Assembly: GCF_000003605.2 (NCBI RefSeq)
Contig: NW_003142809.1
Coordinates: 13,534-40,344, forward strand
Length of the DNA: 26,811 nucleotides
Direction of reading: 5' to 3'
DNA from: Saccoglossus kowalevskii
Taxonomy: Eukaryota > Hemichordata > Enteropneusta > Harrimaniidae
Positions 26,383 through 26,811 of the stretch are shown one piece after another (the stretch's first letter is position 1; the number at the start of each line of letters is the position of its first letter). The translations under genes were made by a program, and so were the position numbers. The notes beneath the pieces were generated by a model. The model was given only the letters and a program-made list of their open reading frames with translations, made no database searches and was not told the DNA's origin.

Positions 26383-26811
26383 GTTAGTATCATTTTGAAT
26401 CTCTATTGAATCCGGAGCATCCATGTGTTTATTTGACCATCGACTCTTCCAAAATTTATGAAGTTGTATTTTAGCACCTGTAGAAAGTTTTTCATTCAAA
26501 ATATTAAGCAGTTTTATTTTATTTTCTCTGGATTATTTTGTATTCTCTGCTTGACTGTTTTACATACAACTTAGTAGGCCCTTTTCTATAAAATATAGCA
26601 ATTTCTGCAGTTTTCTATGTATTGTATTGAAATGATGACTGTCTTCACATTGTGTGCTGTGATAAACAAATACAAATTGGAATCCTGTATTATTGGACTA
26701 TTTAATTATGTTGATGCTGCCAGCCAAAATGAAATTCAATCATTATCCATTATCGAGATCCATGGTAATAAAAAGGATCTACATGTTCATAAAATATAGT
26801 AACCATTACAG
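26383..26811 (+). other. Possible first intron, running to the window edge
   Basis: AT-rich sequence without conserved features. The 60-codon frame at 26617-26799 lacks a recognisable motif. Confidence 0.3.

Overview
This window is animal nuclear DNA, most likely from an aquatic invertebrate. The lineage is inferred, not proven. The evidence is the AT-rich sequence (my impression, not computed), the lack of any long ORF, short coding pieces flanked by GT/AG splice signals, and many remnants of multi-copy and transposon families typical of cnidarian, mollusc, hemichordate, echinoderm and lancelet genomes. There are no bacterial operons, CRISPR arrays, or rRNA or tRNA genes that I can see. No long intact gene is visible. 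The window reads as a transposon graveyard with a few possible host exons.

Layout. 91-1344: a 19-copy, 68-bp minisatellite whose unit still carries the C2H2 zinc-finger linker HTGEKPYQC. 2073-3043 (-): a broken member of an invertebrate multi-copy family with a basic KxRYR head and an LPG/GLTKF tail. 4544-5329 (-): a broken Crypton-type (DUF3504-like) gene with a spliced N-terminus. 6312-6528 (-): an unassigned exon-like frame. 7414-7595: a small ORF and a hairpin. 9058-9864 (+): a second Crypton-type recombinase relic with one stop and one frameshift. 10378-10751 (-): a HECT-like relic. 11592-11962 (+): a Ty3/gypsy-type gag relic. 12654-13076 (-): the tail of a LINE reverse-transcriptase ORF. 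13490-14128 (-): a relic with the zinc-loop signature of His-Me/HNH homing endonucleases. 14446-14615 (+): the N-terminus of a RecQ-like helicase with a damaged Walker A. 15085-15982 (-): a coiled-coil C-terminus of the Myb/SANT-like transposon-associated type.

17050-20400 is repeat-rich and non-coding. It holds three copies of a ~130-bp repeat, an ~80-bp duplication, and a 310-360-bp tandem family. A clean 585-bp solo LTR (19541-20125, target duplication TTAT) sits inside that family. 22451-22621 (+) is a small coding-looking ORF. 23430-24085 (-) is the best candidate for an intact short gene: three exons, all phase 0, consensus splice sites, and a possible poly(A) signal. Directly upstream of it lies a 560-bp MITE with 107-bp terminal inverted repeats (24124-24683). 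25467-25816 (-) is a broken Myb/SANT-like DNA-binding domain. 26362-26382 (+) may be the first coding exon of a gene running off the right edge.

Most coding relics were found by joining frames by eye. Family names rest on remembered motif patterns, not on database searches. The pieces do not form one pathway. Most are independent insertions in different states of decay, with a possible small host gene at 23.4-24.1 kb and a possible gene start at 26.36 kb.
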